Assembly: GCF_018398335.1 (NCBI RefSeq)
Contig: NZ_JAHBRX010000002.1
Span: 1,736,001 to 1,800,000 of the forward strand
DNA: 64,000 nt
DNA from: Chelatococcus sp. HY11
GTDB taxonomy: Bacteria > Pseudomonadota > Alphaproteobacteria > Rhizobiales > Beijerinckiaceae
Direction: 5' to 3'
Under the pieces are notes generated by a model. That model had not been told where the DNA came from. It made no database searches and saw only the letters and a list, made by a program, of their open reading frames with translations. The translations under genes were made by a program, and so were the position numbers. Of the stretch, positions 52,065 to 60,600 are shown piece by piece. How positions within the stretch are numbered: the stretch's first letter is position 1; the number at the start of each line of letters is the position of its first letter.

Positions 52065-53237
52065 TCACAGCCGCTCGATGGCGACGGCTGTCGCTTCTCC
52101 GCCCCCGATGCAGAGCGTCGCTACGCCTTTCCTCAGGCCGCGCCGCTCAAGCGCGGCCGCGAGGGTGACGAGGATACGCGCGCCGGACGCGCCGATGGGA
52201 TGGCCGAGCGCGCAGGCGCCGCCATTCACATTGATCTTGTCGTGCGGCAGGTCGAGCTCGCGCATGGCGGCCAGAACGACCACCGCGAAAGCCTCGTTGA
52301 TCTCGAACAGATCGACATCGGCCTTGTTCCAGCCGGTCTTGGCGAACAAGGTTTCCAGCGCGCCAACGGGCGCCGTGGAGAACCATGCCGGCGCGCGGGC
52401 GTGGCCGGCGTGGCCGCGAATGACCGCGACGGGCGCAATGCCCCGACGCTCGGCTTCAGAGAGGCGCATCAGGACAAGCGCCGCGGCGCCGTCCGAGATG
52501 GAGGACGCGTTGGCGGCCGTCACAGTGCCGTCGGCGCGGAAAGCGGGCTTCAGCGTTGGGATTTTGTCGGGCTTCGCTTTCCCCGGCTGCTCGTCGACAC
52601 GGATGGCATCCTGCCCTGAGGGCACGGGCACGATCTCCGATGAGAAGTCCCCTTCGGCGATGGCACGCTTGGCGCGCTCTAGCGAGGTCAGCGCATAGCG
52701 ATCCTGCGTCTCGCGGGTGAACTGGTAATGCTGCGCGGTGTCCTCGGCAAAGCTGCCCATCAGCCGGCCCTTGTCGTAGGCATCCTCCAGGCCGTCGAGG
52801 AACATGTGGTCGAGCACGCGTCCATGGCCGAGACGCAGGCCCTGGCGTGCGCGGTCGAACAGATAGGGCGCATTGGTCATGCTCTCCATGCCACCGGCCA
52901 CGACGACACCGGCGCTTCCGGCCGCGATCAGGTCGTGCCCCAGCATCAAGGCCTTCATGCCCGAACCACAGACCTTGCTGACGGTCGTGCAGGGGACAGC
53001 TTGCGGCAGGCCCGCGCCGAGGGCAGCCTGGCGCGCCGGGGCCTGGCCGACGCCGGCGCTGAGCACGTTGCCCATCAGAACTTCATCGATGTCGTCGCCG
53101 GCCAGCGCCGCGCGCTCTACGGCGGCCCTGACAGCGACGGCCCCGAGCTCCGGAGCGGAGGCCGCCTTCAGCTCTCCCTGGAATCCGCCCATCGGGGTGC
53201 GCGCGATGGAGGCGATGATGATAGGGTCGTTGTCCAA
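52065..53237 (-). CDS. Thiolase family acetyl-CoA acyltransferase
   Basis: This 390-residue thiolase has the nucleophile Cys90 in TTVSKVCGSGMKAL, His346 in GACALGHPIGASGARI and Cys376 in TLCIGGGEATAVAI, plus EINEAFAVV. TTG 53237 is chosen as start because GAGGAG lies 8 bases upstream and the length is then the normal 390; an ATG at 53288 lacks a ribosome site. It would cleave a 3-oxoacyl-CoA or condense acetyl-CoA. It is convergent to the TRAP operon, and could complete the CoA pathway begun by the CaiB and crotonase proteins. Confidence 0.93.
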   Translation of the reverse strand: MDNDPIIIASIARTPMGGFQGELKAASAPELGAVAVRAAVERAALAGDDIDEVLMGNVLSAGVGQAPARQAALGAGLPQAVPCTTVSKVCGSGMKALMLGHDLIAAGSAGVVVAGGMESMTNAPYLFDRARQGLRLGHGRVLDHMFLDGLEDAYDKGRLMGSFAEDTAQHYQFTRETQDRYALTSLERAKRAIAEGDFSSEIVPVPSGQDAIRVDEQPGKAKPDKIPTLKPAFRADGTVTAANASSISDGAAALVLMRLSEAERRGIAPVAVIRGHAGHARAPAWFSTAPVGALETLFAKTGWNKADVDLFEINEAFAVVVLAAMRELDLPHDKINVNGGACALGHPIGASGARILVTLAAALERRGLRKGVATLCIGGGEATAVAIERL

Positions 53238-53336
53238 GCTCGGTCTCCTCGCGTGAGGGCTTGCTGCGCCCTCCCTTGAGGAGATCATATCATGGATGCA
53301 GTTCGGCGCGGATCGTGATGGGCTTCGCCGATGGGT

Positions 53337-54980
53337 TCAGCGCGAGGCAACCTTGCCTGGCCGCGCCGTCTGCTGGGTGGCGGACAGGATCATGTCCGCC
53401 GCCTTCTCCGCGATCATGAAGACGGCCGCCTGCGTGTTGCCCGAGACGATTGTCGGCATGATCGAGGCATCGACGATCCGCAGCCCTTCGACACCGTGGA
53501 CCCGCAATTCGGGATCCGTGACGGCGAGGCTGTCCCGCCCCATGCGGCAGGTACCGCAGATATGATAGATCGTCTGGCCGTCGCGGCGGGCGAAGGCGAG
53601 CCATTCCGCATCCGTGCGGCAATTTTGCCCCGGCGCCATCTCCATCTGGCGATAGGGGTCCATCGCGGCCTGATCCACGATATGGCGCGCGATCTTCATG
53701 CCTTCCACCATGACGCGGCAATCCTCTGCCGCCGCCAGGAAATTGGGACGGATCGCGGGGGCGCGCATCGGGTCCGGTGAAACGGCATGGATGGTGCCGC
53801 GCGATTCCGGGCGCAGCTGGGTGACGCCGATGGTCATGCCGGGCAGACGGTCGAGCTTGCGTTCGGCGGCATTGGCGTAGCTCGCGTGCATGAAGAAATA
53901 CTGCACATCGGGCCCGGCCAATTCCGGCCGCGTGCGCACGAAGCCGAAGGCGAGGCCCGTACCGAGGGTGAGGATGCCGCGCCGTGTCGCGACATACTGC
54001 AGGACCGACAGGCCAAGCTTCACCCCGCGCGTTTGTTCATTGAGCGTGACGGGCTGTTTGACCCGCCAGTTCATGCGCGTGCAGAAATGGTCGATGTAGT
54101 TCGCGCCGACGCCGGGCAGCGCGGCCCGGACGGGGATGTCGAGGGCCTGCAGGATCGCGGGATCACCGACGCCGGAGAGTTCCAGCAACTGGGGCGTCTG
54201 GGCGGCGCCCGCCGCCAGGATCACCTCGGCGCGTGCCGAGAAGCGATGGGTTTGGCCGGCGATGCGCACCGTGACGCCGACGGCGCGGCTGCCTTCGAAC
54301 TCCACGCGCAGCACATGGGCATCAGTCCGCACGTCAAGATTGGAACGCCCCCGCGCTGGCTTGAGATAGGCTTCCGCCGCGCTGATGCGCCGGCCCTTGC
54401 GCTGGTTCACCTGATAATAGCCGAAGCCGTCCTGGCTTTCCCCGTTATAGTCGGGATTGCGGGGGAAGCCGGCCTGCCCGGCCGCCGCGATGAAGGCCTC
54501 GGCGATGGCCGGGCGTTCCGACACCTCGACAAGGGGCAGCGGGCCCCCGCGCGCGCGCAGGCCCCCGGAGACACCCTCGTAGTCCTCCAGCCGCTTGAAA
54601 TAGGGCAGGACGTCGTCGAAGCTCCAGCCAAGACAACCCCGCTGCGCCCAGCCGTCATAGTCCTGCGGTTGTCCGCGTACATAGATCATGCCGTTGATCA
54701 GCGTGGAGCCTCCTAAGCCCTTGCCGCGCGGCACGGCGATGATCCGGTTGCCGGTGGCCTCCTCGGGCTCGGTCTGGAAGCGCCAGTTATAGGTGGGATT
54801 GGTAAGAAGCTTGCTGAAACCGGCAGGAATGGGGACCCATGGGCTTCTCGCTTCCTGGCCCGCCTCGAGCAGAAGAACAGAATGCCGGCCCGAGGCCGTG
54901 AGGCGGTTGGCAAGGACGCAACCTGCGGTACCGCCGCCGACAATGATGTAGTCGAAGGTTTCAGCGGAAATATCGGTCAT
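53337..54980 (-). CDS. GMC family FAD-dependent oxidoreductase (choline dehydrogenase-like)
   Basis: This 547-residue flavoenzyme has the FAD-binding motif YIIVGGGTAGCVLANRLTAS near residue 11, the GMC signature region PRGKGLGGSTLINGMIYVRG near 84, and a second signature ILAAGAAQTPQLLELSGVGD near 252. The active-site His is in IYHICGTCRMG near 474 and the Asn in VSGNTQAAVFM near 518. It would oxidise an alcohol, with a substrate related to the LIV-imported compound. It is 76 bases after the AroE-like gene and 99 bases before the thiolase on the same strand, so may be cotranscribed with either. Confidence 0.92.
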   Translation of the reverse strand: MTDISAETFDYIIVGGGTAGCVLANRLTASGRHSVLLLEAGQEARSPWVPIPAGFSKLLTNPTYNWRFQTEPEEATGNRIIAVPRGKGLGGSTLINGMIYVRGQPQDYDGWAQRGCLGWSFDDVLPYFKRLEDYEGVSGGLRARGGPLPLVEVSERPAIAEAFIAAAGQAGFPRNPDYNGESQDGFGYYQVNQRKGRRISAAEAYLKPARGRSNLDVRTDAHVLRVEFEGSRAVGVTVRIAGQTHRFSARAEVILAAGAAQTPQLLELSGVGDPAILQALDIPVRAALPGVGANYIDHFCTRMNWRVKQPVTLNEQTRGVKLGLSVLQYVATRRGILTLGTGLAFGFVRTRPELAGPDVQYFFMHASYANAAERKLDRLPGMTIGVTQLRPESRGTIHAVSPDPMRAPAIRPNFLAAAEDCRVMVEGMKIARHIVDQAAMDPYRQMEMAPGQNCRTDAEWLAFARRDGQTIYHICGTCRMGRDSLAVTDPELRVHGVEGLRIVDASIMPTIVSGNTQAAVFMIAEKAADMILSATQQTARPGKVASR

Positions 54981-55056
54981 GGGCGGTGTTGTCCGGGTTA
55001 CTGCATCGGAGTTAGGCTATCGGGCGGCGGAAGGCTGCATGCTGTCAAAAAATGAA

Positions 55057-55851
55057 TCAGAGTGCGCCCATATGCCGTGCCATCAGAACGATCTGGGATT
55101 CCAGCATGGGCAGTCCGCGCTGGATGCGACATCCCTTGGCTTCGGCTGCTTTGAGGAGTGGGGTCATCTCCGGGTCCATGATCGCCTCGGCCACGAACTG
55201 CCGGGGCTCTATCAGCGCGACATCGAGCGGCGGTGGATCGTCGGGGCGCATGCCGAGCGAGGTGGCATTGACGAGGAGATCCTGCTCCCTCACCCGGTCC
55301 GCATCCGTGCTGAGTGCGAGCGCCGGATAGATGCCGCGCACGCGGGCCGCGAGCGCCTCGGCCTTGTCGCGCGTGCGGTTGGCGATGGTGAGTTCGCGAA
55401 CCCCGGCCTCGGCGAGCGCGAAGGCAATCGCGCTCGCGGCGCCGCCCGCGCCGGCGAGATAGGCGCGCAGGCCCTTCGGCTCGACCCCTGAGGCCCGCAG
55501 CGCCTCGACGAAGCCGATGCCGTCCAGCATGGCGCCGACCATGCGGCCGTCGGCCTCCCGCCGCACGCAATTAACCGCGCCGATATGGCGCGCTTCCGGC
55601 GTGGTCTCATCGCAGAGGGCCAGCATGGCCGGTTTGTGCGGCACGGTGGCGATGAAGCCGCCGAAGTTCTGCATGGCGCGAAGCCCGTCCAGCAGAGCCG
55701 CGAGCTGCGCGGGAGCCACGTGGAAGGGCACCAGCACGGCGTCGACACCATGGTGCGTCAACAGCGCGTTCATCACTTGTGGCGTTTTCACATGATAGAT
55801 TGGGTCGGCCAGGATGCCGAGTATCCGTGTGCGCCCGGTAATCTCTCGCAT
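55057..55851 (-). CDS. Shikimate dehydrogenase (AroE)-like oxidoreductase
   Basis: This 264-residue protein of the AroE/quinate dehydrogenase family retains the catalytic Lys in FIATVPHKPAMLALCD and the GAVN Asn region, and the Asp in AMLDGIGFVEAL, though the usual TDG is LDG. The Rossmann motif is AGAGGAASAIAFALAEAG near residue 133, followed by NRTRDKAEALAARV. The Leu for Thr change and the catabolic context suggest a paralogue acting on a related ring compound such as quinate, not the housekeeping enzyme. Confidence 0.86.
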   Translation of the reverse strand: MREITGRTRILGILADPIYHVKTPQVMNALLTHHGVDAVLVPFHVAPAQLAALLDGLRAMQNFGGFIATVPHKPAMLALCDETTPEARHIGAVNCVRREADGRMVGAMLDGIGFVEALRASGVEPKGLRAYLAGAGGAASAIAFALAEAGVRELTIANRTRDKAEALAARVRGIYPALALSTDADRVREQDLLVNATSLGMRPDDPPPLDVALIEPRQFVAEAIMDPEMTPLLKAAEAKGCRIQRGLPMLESQIVLMARHMGAL

Positions 55852-55959
55852 TCGTTCCGTCCCATGTCACTTTTGCGGTATTGCCGTTCCAGCGAGGCGC
55901 GCGGTTCGCACGCGCCACCGGGAGCGACAGGGTTGCCGATGGCCCAACCGGGCGCAAGC

Positions 55960-56766
55960 TCAGGTCATATAGAGACCGCCTGCGACATCCACCGTCTGGC
56001 CGGTGACGAAGCTTGCTTCCGCCGAAGTCAGATAGAGGGCGACATCGGCCACCTCGTCCGGCGCGCCGAGACGGCCCATGGGCGTGAGGCGCACCTGTTC
56101 GTCGTTGACGGCACCGGCCACGGCTCTCACCATCGGCGTTTCGATACGGCCGGGGGCGAGCGCATTGACGCGGATGCCGAACGGCCCAAGCTCGGCGGCG
56201 AGATGCTTGGTGAAGCCGATCAGCGCTGATTTCGTTGCCGCATAGTGGCAGGCGACGATCGGCGAATAGGTCTTGCCGGCGACGGAGGACATATTGACGA
56301 TCCAGCCGCGCCCGGCCTCGCGCATGGACGGGCTGAGCGCACGAATGGTGTTGAAGGGACCGGACAGATTGACCGCGACGACGCGGCCCCATTCGGCCGG
56401 ATCCATCTCCCAAACCTTGTGCGCGACGCCATCGTGCTTGGGCGATATGCCGGCATTGTTGATGATGGTGTCGAACGGCCCGCCGATCACGCGGGCGGCC
56501 TCCGCCAGCCCGCGGTCCACGGCGGCATAATCGGCGACGTCGAGGACGAGCGGCACGGCCTTGCCGCCCGCCGCCTCGATCGCCGCGACGGTGTCATTGA
56601 CGTCGGCCCCCGTCACGTCGGCGACGCCGACGATCGCGCCGCGGCGGGCGAAACTGACGGCGATCGCCTGCCCGATGCCGCGGCCGGCGCCGGTGACGAG
56701 GACGCGGCGGCCCTGATGGCTCGGCCGGATCGCTATTTCATCAGGATTGATTTCACGTGTTGCCAT
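55960..56766 (-). CDS. Short-chain dehydrogenase/reductase, FabG-like
   Basis: This 268-residue classical SDR has TGAGRGIGQAIAVSFARRGA near residue 26, INNAGISPKHD, the Ser in IVNMSSVAGKTYS and YAATKSALIGFTK, and ends ASFVTGQTVDVAGGLYMT. An N-terminal extension of about 20 residues precedes the Rossmann motif. It is 108 bases upstream of the AroE-like gene and is likely part of the same catabolic set. Substrate is not readable. Confidence 0.9.
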   Translation of the reverse strand: MATREINPDEIAIRPSHQGRRVLVTGAGRGIGQAIAVSFARRGAIVGVADVTGADVNDTVAAIEAAGGKAVPLVLDVADYAAVDRGLAEAARVIGGPFDTIINNAGISPKHDGVAHKVWEMDPAEWGRVVAVNLSGPFNTIRALSPSMREAGRGWIVNMSSVAGKTYSPIVACHYAATKSALIGFTKHLAAELGPFGIRVNALAPGRIETPMVRAVAGAVNDEQVRLTPMGRLGAPDEVADVALYLTSAEASFVTGQTVDVAGGLYMT

Positions 56767-56869
56767 GGGAGTTTCCAGGATTTCCGAGTGTTCCGGGACT
56801 GCGCTGTGGTGTCGGTGTTCAGATGCGGGACGGGCTAGGGCGCGCTGGTTTTATGAGGGAACCGCCGCG

Positions 56870-57016
56870 GTCATTCCGCGGCGGGCCGACAGGCCCGAAC
56901 CCGGAATCCATGAACACGGGAGTGCATCAAGAGGGAGCCGGTTTGGCGGTGCCTTATTATCAGACCGCGTGTCCATGGATTCCGGGCTCCTCGCTGTTGC
57001 GAGGCCCCGGAATGAC
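56870..57016. repeat. REP-like doublet, family D
   Basis: GTCATTCCGCGGCGGGCCGA, then GGCCCGAACCCGGAATCCAT, and at the far end CCATGGATTCCGGGCTCC and GAGGCCCCGGAATGAC. The outer sequences GTCATTCCG and CGGAATGAC are inverted. It occupies the gap between livF and the SDR. No other copy is seen in the window. Confidence 0.6.
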
Positions 57017-57044
57017 AGCGGGTTTTCTCCCGAACGCAGCATTC

Positions 57045-57749
57045 TCAAATGCCCAGATAGGCTTGGCGGACATGGTCGTTGGCGAGCAGGGCCTTGCCGC
57101 TGTCCGTCAGAACGATCTCACCATTTTCAAGCACATAGCCTCGGTCCGCGGCCTTCAGCGTGTGGAAGACGTTCTGCTCAACGATCAGCACTGTCGCGCC
57201 TGTCTTGACGATCGAGTCGATCACCTCGAAGACCTGCGCGACGATGATGGGGGCAAGGCCAAGCGAGGGCTCGTCGAACATGAGGAGCTTCGGGCGGGCC
57301 ATCATGCCCCGCGCGATGGCGACCATCTGCTGCTCGCCGCCGGAGAGCGAGGCGGCATTCTGATCGAGGCGCTCGCGTACGCGCGGGAAGAGCGTGAGCA
57401 CTTCCTCCAGCGTGTCGGCCTGCTTCTCGCGGGCCGCGCTGCGATAGGCGCCCATCAGGAGGTTCTCGTGCACGGTCATCTCCGGAAAGAGCTGGCGCCC
57501 CTCCGGGATGAGCGTAATGCCAAGGTCGACCGTCTCGTGGGCGGACAGGCGCGTGATGTCCTGCCCCTCGAACAGGATGCGGCCCGACGTTGGCCGGATC
57601 AACCCGGCGATGGTGCGCAAGGTGGTTGTCTTGCCCGCGCCGTTGGCGCCGACGATGGTCACCACCTCGCCGGCGTTCACATCCAGCGACACGTCGTGAA
57701 GGATCGTCGTGGCGCCGTAGCCGGCATCGATGTTCTCAAGCTTGAGCAT
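57045..57749 (-). CDS. livF: Branched-chain amino acid-type ABC transporter ATP-binding protein LivF
   Basis: This 234-residue ATPase has Walker A GANGAGKTTTLRTIAGL near residue 34, signature SLSGGEQQMVAIARGMMARP and Walker B LLMFDEPSLGLAP. Its start overlaps the end of the livM-livG gene by 14 bases. It forms the LIV-type ATPase pair with the fused LivG. The context suggests an aromatic or carboxylic substrate rather than branched-chain amino acids. Confidence 0.93.
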   Translation of the reverse strand: MLKLENIDAGYGATTILHDVSLDVNAGEVVTIVGANGAGKTTTLRTIAGLIRPTSGRILFEGQDITRLSAHETVDLGITLIPEGRQLFPEMTVHENLLMGAYRSAAREKQADTLEEVLTLFPRVRERLDQNAASLSGGEQQMVAIARGMMARPKLLMFDEPSLGLAPIIVAQVFEVIDSIVKTGATVLIVEQNVFHTLKAADRGYVLENGEIVLTDSGKALLANDHVRQAYLGI

Positions 57750-59541
57750 GGACGAACTCCTTGCCGAGATAGGCTTCGATGACGGTGGGGTCGCGCACCA
57801 CCTCCTGCGGCTTGCCCTGCGCGATGATCTGCCCGGAGGACAGCACGATGACCCGGTCCGACAGGGACATCACCGCCTGCATGACATGCTCGATGGCGAT
57901 GATGCTGACGCCGCTGTCACGGATCGACAGGGTGAGGTCGATGGCGCGACGCACATCCGTCTGGTTGATGCCGGCCATCACCTCGTCGAGTAGAAGAACG
58001 CGCGGCTTCATCGCCATGACACGCGCCATCTCCAGCCGCTTCAGGCCGCCGATGGTCAGGCCTCGCGCTTCGGCATCGAGCCAGGGGCCGAGCCCCATGC
58101 GGTGGGCCGTCTCGCGTGCCACCTCGCGCGCCTCATGGACGTCACTGAACCGGTGGAAGGCACCGACCATGATGTTTTCCTCGACCGTCATGGCCGCGAA
58201 GGGCTGGACGATCTGGAACGTGCGGCCGACACCGATCGACGCGTAGTCCGCCGGCGTCACCGGCTTGTGCCAGGCGCCATCGGCGCCCCGCACGGATACC
58301 GAGCCGCTGTCTTGAGACAGGAAGCCCGAGATCATGTTGAACACGGTGGTCTTGCCGGCGCCGTTCGGACCGATCAGGCCAAGGATCTCCCCTTCGCGCA
58401 GGGTGAAACCGACATTGTTGGTGACATGCAAGCCACCAAAATGCTTCTGCAGGGCTTCGACCTTGACGATCTCGTCCCCAAGCGCCGGTCGTGCCGTCGG
58501 GACGAGTGGCGCGGTGATCGCGGTGGCCTGCTTCTGGCGTGTCGTGGCGCCATTGCCGTTCAGGCGCGCGAGCAGTCCCATCAAGCCGTTGGGCATGAAG
58601 AGCACGACCAGGATCAGCACCGCGCCGTAGACGAAGCCGTGCAGCCCGAGCGCGTGCGCGCCGAGCCAGCCGCGCGCCACCTCAGAGATCGGCACCAGAA
58701 GGACAGCTCCGAGCAAAGGGCCGAAGACGGTGCCGATGCCGCCGATGAGGGCGAACATGGCGATCTGGATCGAGAGGGGCAGCGAGAACATCGCGGCCGG
58801 CTCGATGAAGGTGAGATACATGGCATGGAAAGTGCCGACCATGGCGGTGAGCGCCGCCGAGACCGACACGGCGATGAGACGCACCTTCACCGTGTTGACG
58901 CCGGCGGCCTTCGCGGCGGATTCACGCTCGCGCGTGGCGACGAGCTGGAAGCCGATGCGATGCGACCGGATCCACCAGGCGACAGCCAGGCAAACCAGCA
59001 GCATGCCGAAAGCGATGATCAGCGGTGGCAGGCGCTCGCGGAACACCATCCACTCCCAGCCGAATTTCAGCGGGATCATCAGGCCGGTGGCGCCGCCCGT
59101 GAGGTCACGGAAATGCAGCGCGACGACGCGGAACACCTCCAGAAAGGCGATGGTCGCCAAGGCGAAGAAGGGGCCGCGCAGCCTGAAGCAGGGATAACTG
59201 ATGGCGATCGCCACGATGACCGAAACCGCGGCGCCCGCGAACATGCCGAGCCACGGGGTGATGCCCATGTTCATCAGGATGATGCCGACATAGGCGCCAA
59301 GGCCATAGAAGATGGCGTGGCCGAGTGAAAGCTGGCCGGCGAACCCGCCAACGATGTTCCACGCGGTCGACAATGCCGCAAAGATAAAAAGTGTGACGAA
59401 GATATGAAAGATGAAGTCATCATCTATCATCACGGGAATAGCGAACAGCGCAGCGAGGAAGGCGACAAGCGCGATCAGATTGCGCCAGGTCACGCCGGCA
59501 AACCGCGTGGGAGCTGGGGAGGCGAGAGAGAGATCCGTCAT
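57736..59541 (-). CDS. Fused LIV-type permease and ATPase (LivM-LivG)
   Basis: This 601-residue fusion joins a LivM permease and a LivG ATPase. Residues 1-330 are hydrophobic with about eight helices (FIFAALSTAWNIVGGFAGQL near 55, SLGHAIFYGLGAYVGIILMN near 72). A linker near 330-355 leads to the ATPase: Walker A LIGPNGAGKTTVFNMISGFL near 389, ABC signature region LTIGGLKRLEMARVMAMKPR near 500 and Walker B LLLDEVMAGIN. Such fusions are known in alphaproteobacteria. It sits between LivH and LivF in a complete LIV cassette. Confidence 0.93.
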   Translation of the reverse strand: MTDLSLASPAPTRFAGVTWRNLIALVAFLAALFAIPVMIDDDFIFHIFVTLFIFAALSTAWNIVGGFAGQLSLGHAIFYGLGAYVGIILMNMGITPWLGMFAGAAVSVIVAIAISYPCFRLRGPFFALATIAFLEVFRVVALHFRDLTGGATGLMIPLKFGWEWMVFRERLPPLIIAFGMLLVCLAVAWWIRSHRIGFQLVATRERESAAKAAGVNTVKVRLIAVSVSAALTAMVGTFHAMYLTFIEPAAMFSLPLSIQIAMFALIGGIGTVFGPLLGAVLLVPISEVARGWLGAHALGLHGFVYGAVLILVVLFMPNGLMGLLARLNGNGATTRQKQATAITAPLVPTARPALGDEIVKVEALQKHFGGLHVTNNVGFTLREGEILGLIGPNGAGKTTVFNMISGFLSQDSGSVSVRGADGAWHKPVTPADYASIGVGRTFQIVQPFAAMTVEENIMVGAFHRFSDVHEAREVARETAHRMGLGPWLDAEARGLTIGGLKRLEMARVMAMKPRVLLLDEVMAGINQTDVRRAIDLTLSIRDSGVSIIAIEHVMQAVMSLSDRVIVLSSGQIIAQGKPQEVVRDPTVIEAYLGKEFVHAQA

Positions 59542-59551
59542 GGCAATCCTG

Positions 59552-60439
59552 TCATGGCGATACGTGCGACAGGTTCAGACGCTTTCCGAACAGGCCGGCC
59601 GGCTTCAGGATGAGAATGATGAGGAACATGCCGAAGACAGCGACTTCGCGCATGTCTGAGCCGACATAGAATCCCGCGAAACTGTCGATCAGCCCGATGA
59701 CCAGAGAACCGACGAAGGCCCCTGGAATCGAGCCCAGCCCGCCGAGGACCACAACGACGAAGGCCGTCAGCACGAAATAGGTGCCGATGGTCGGCGACGT
59801 CGGGTAAAGCGGCGCGATCAGCACGGCGGCGACGCCGACGCAGGCCGCGCCGATGCCGAAGGTCAGGATGTAGATGCGATCGACATTGATGCCCATGAGC
59901 TGGGCTGCGGCGCGGTTCTGCGCGACGGCGCGAATGGCGCGGCCCGTCGCCGTGGTCTGCAGAAACGTCTGCAGCCCGATGACGAGGGCGATGGAGGCCG
60001 CGAAGATCACGAGCTGACCGCTGAGGATGCGGACGGGGCCGATCTCGATGGGTGTTCTGAGCCCGCTCGCCGGCGTATTGGCAATGTCGGCGCCGAAAAC
60101 AAGCAAGGCCAGATTGATCAGCGCGGTCGACAAGCCGACCGTCGCGAAAATCTGGATGTGATCATCGCGCGCGCTCATCAGAGGCTGGATGATGAGGCGC
60201 TGCGTCAAGGCCCCGAGCAGGAAGAGCGCGGGCACGACGACGATGACCGCCACAAAGGGATGAAGCCCGAGCATGCGGGTGACCAGAAAGGTCAGGTACA
60301 TCCCGACCATCAGGAATTCGCCATGGGCGAAGTTCACGACCTTGACGATGCCGAAGATCAGCGTCAGCCCGACCGCGACGATCGCAAAGAGGCCGCCAAG
60401 CATCAAGCCATTGGCGAGCAATTGGAGAACGGTATCCAT
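59552..60439 (-). CDS. livH: LIV-type ABC transporter permease LivH
   Basis: This 295-residue permease has about eight TM helices (LMLGGLFAIVAVGLTLIFGI near residue 12, FGIGAACVGVAAVLIAPLYP near 195). The LivH block VVNFAHGEFLMVGMYL is near residue 33 and GGLGSIPGAFVGSLVIGLID near 230. It lies 10 bases before the LivM-LivG fusion and 161 bases after the binding protein, with a strong hairpin between. Confidence 0.93.
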   Translation of the reverse strand: MDTVLQLLANGLMLGGLFAIVAVGLTLIFGIVKVVNFAHGEFLMVGMYLTFLVTRMLGLHPFVAVIVVVPALFLLGALTQRLIIQPLMSARDDHIQIFATVGLSTALINLALLVFGADIANTPASGLRTPIEIGPVRILSGQLVIFAASIALVIGLQTFLQTTATGRAIRAVAQNRAAAQLMGINVDRIYILTFGIGAACVGVAAVLIAPLYPTSPTIGTYFVLTAFVVVVLGGLGSIPGAFVGSLVIGLIDSFAGFYVGSDMREVAVFGMFLIILILKPAGLFGKRLNLSHVSP

Positions 60440-60566
60440 CGCGCCCTCGCTAAAGCATGTCGTGCAAAACTGTTCGGAGGTCTTGCGTCATCGCCATGCG
60501 ATAAAACCAAAATTGAAAAGCGCGGCGGCGAGTTCAGGAAGTCGCGGCACGCTTTCGGGAGAAGGC

Positions 60567-60590
60567 CGGGGGATGCCTGAGCATCCCCCG
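60567..60590. terminator. Strong intercistronic hairpin between livK-like SBP and livH
   Basis: CGGGGGATGC, loop CTGA, GCATCCCCCG: a perfect 10-bp GC-rich stem 10 bases after the SBP stop on the minus strand. No T-run follows, so it is more likely an attenuator or a 3'-end stabiliser that lets the binding protein be made in excess of the permease. Confidence 0.7.
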
Positions 60591-60600
60591 TTGAGGTCAG

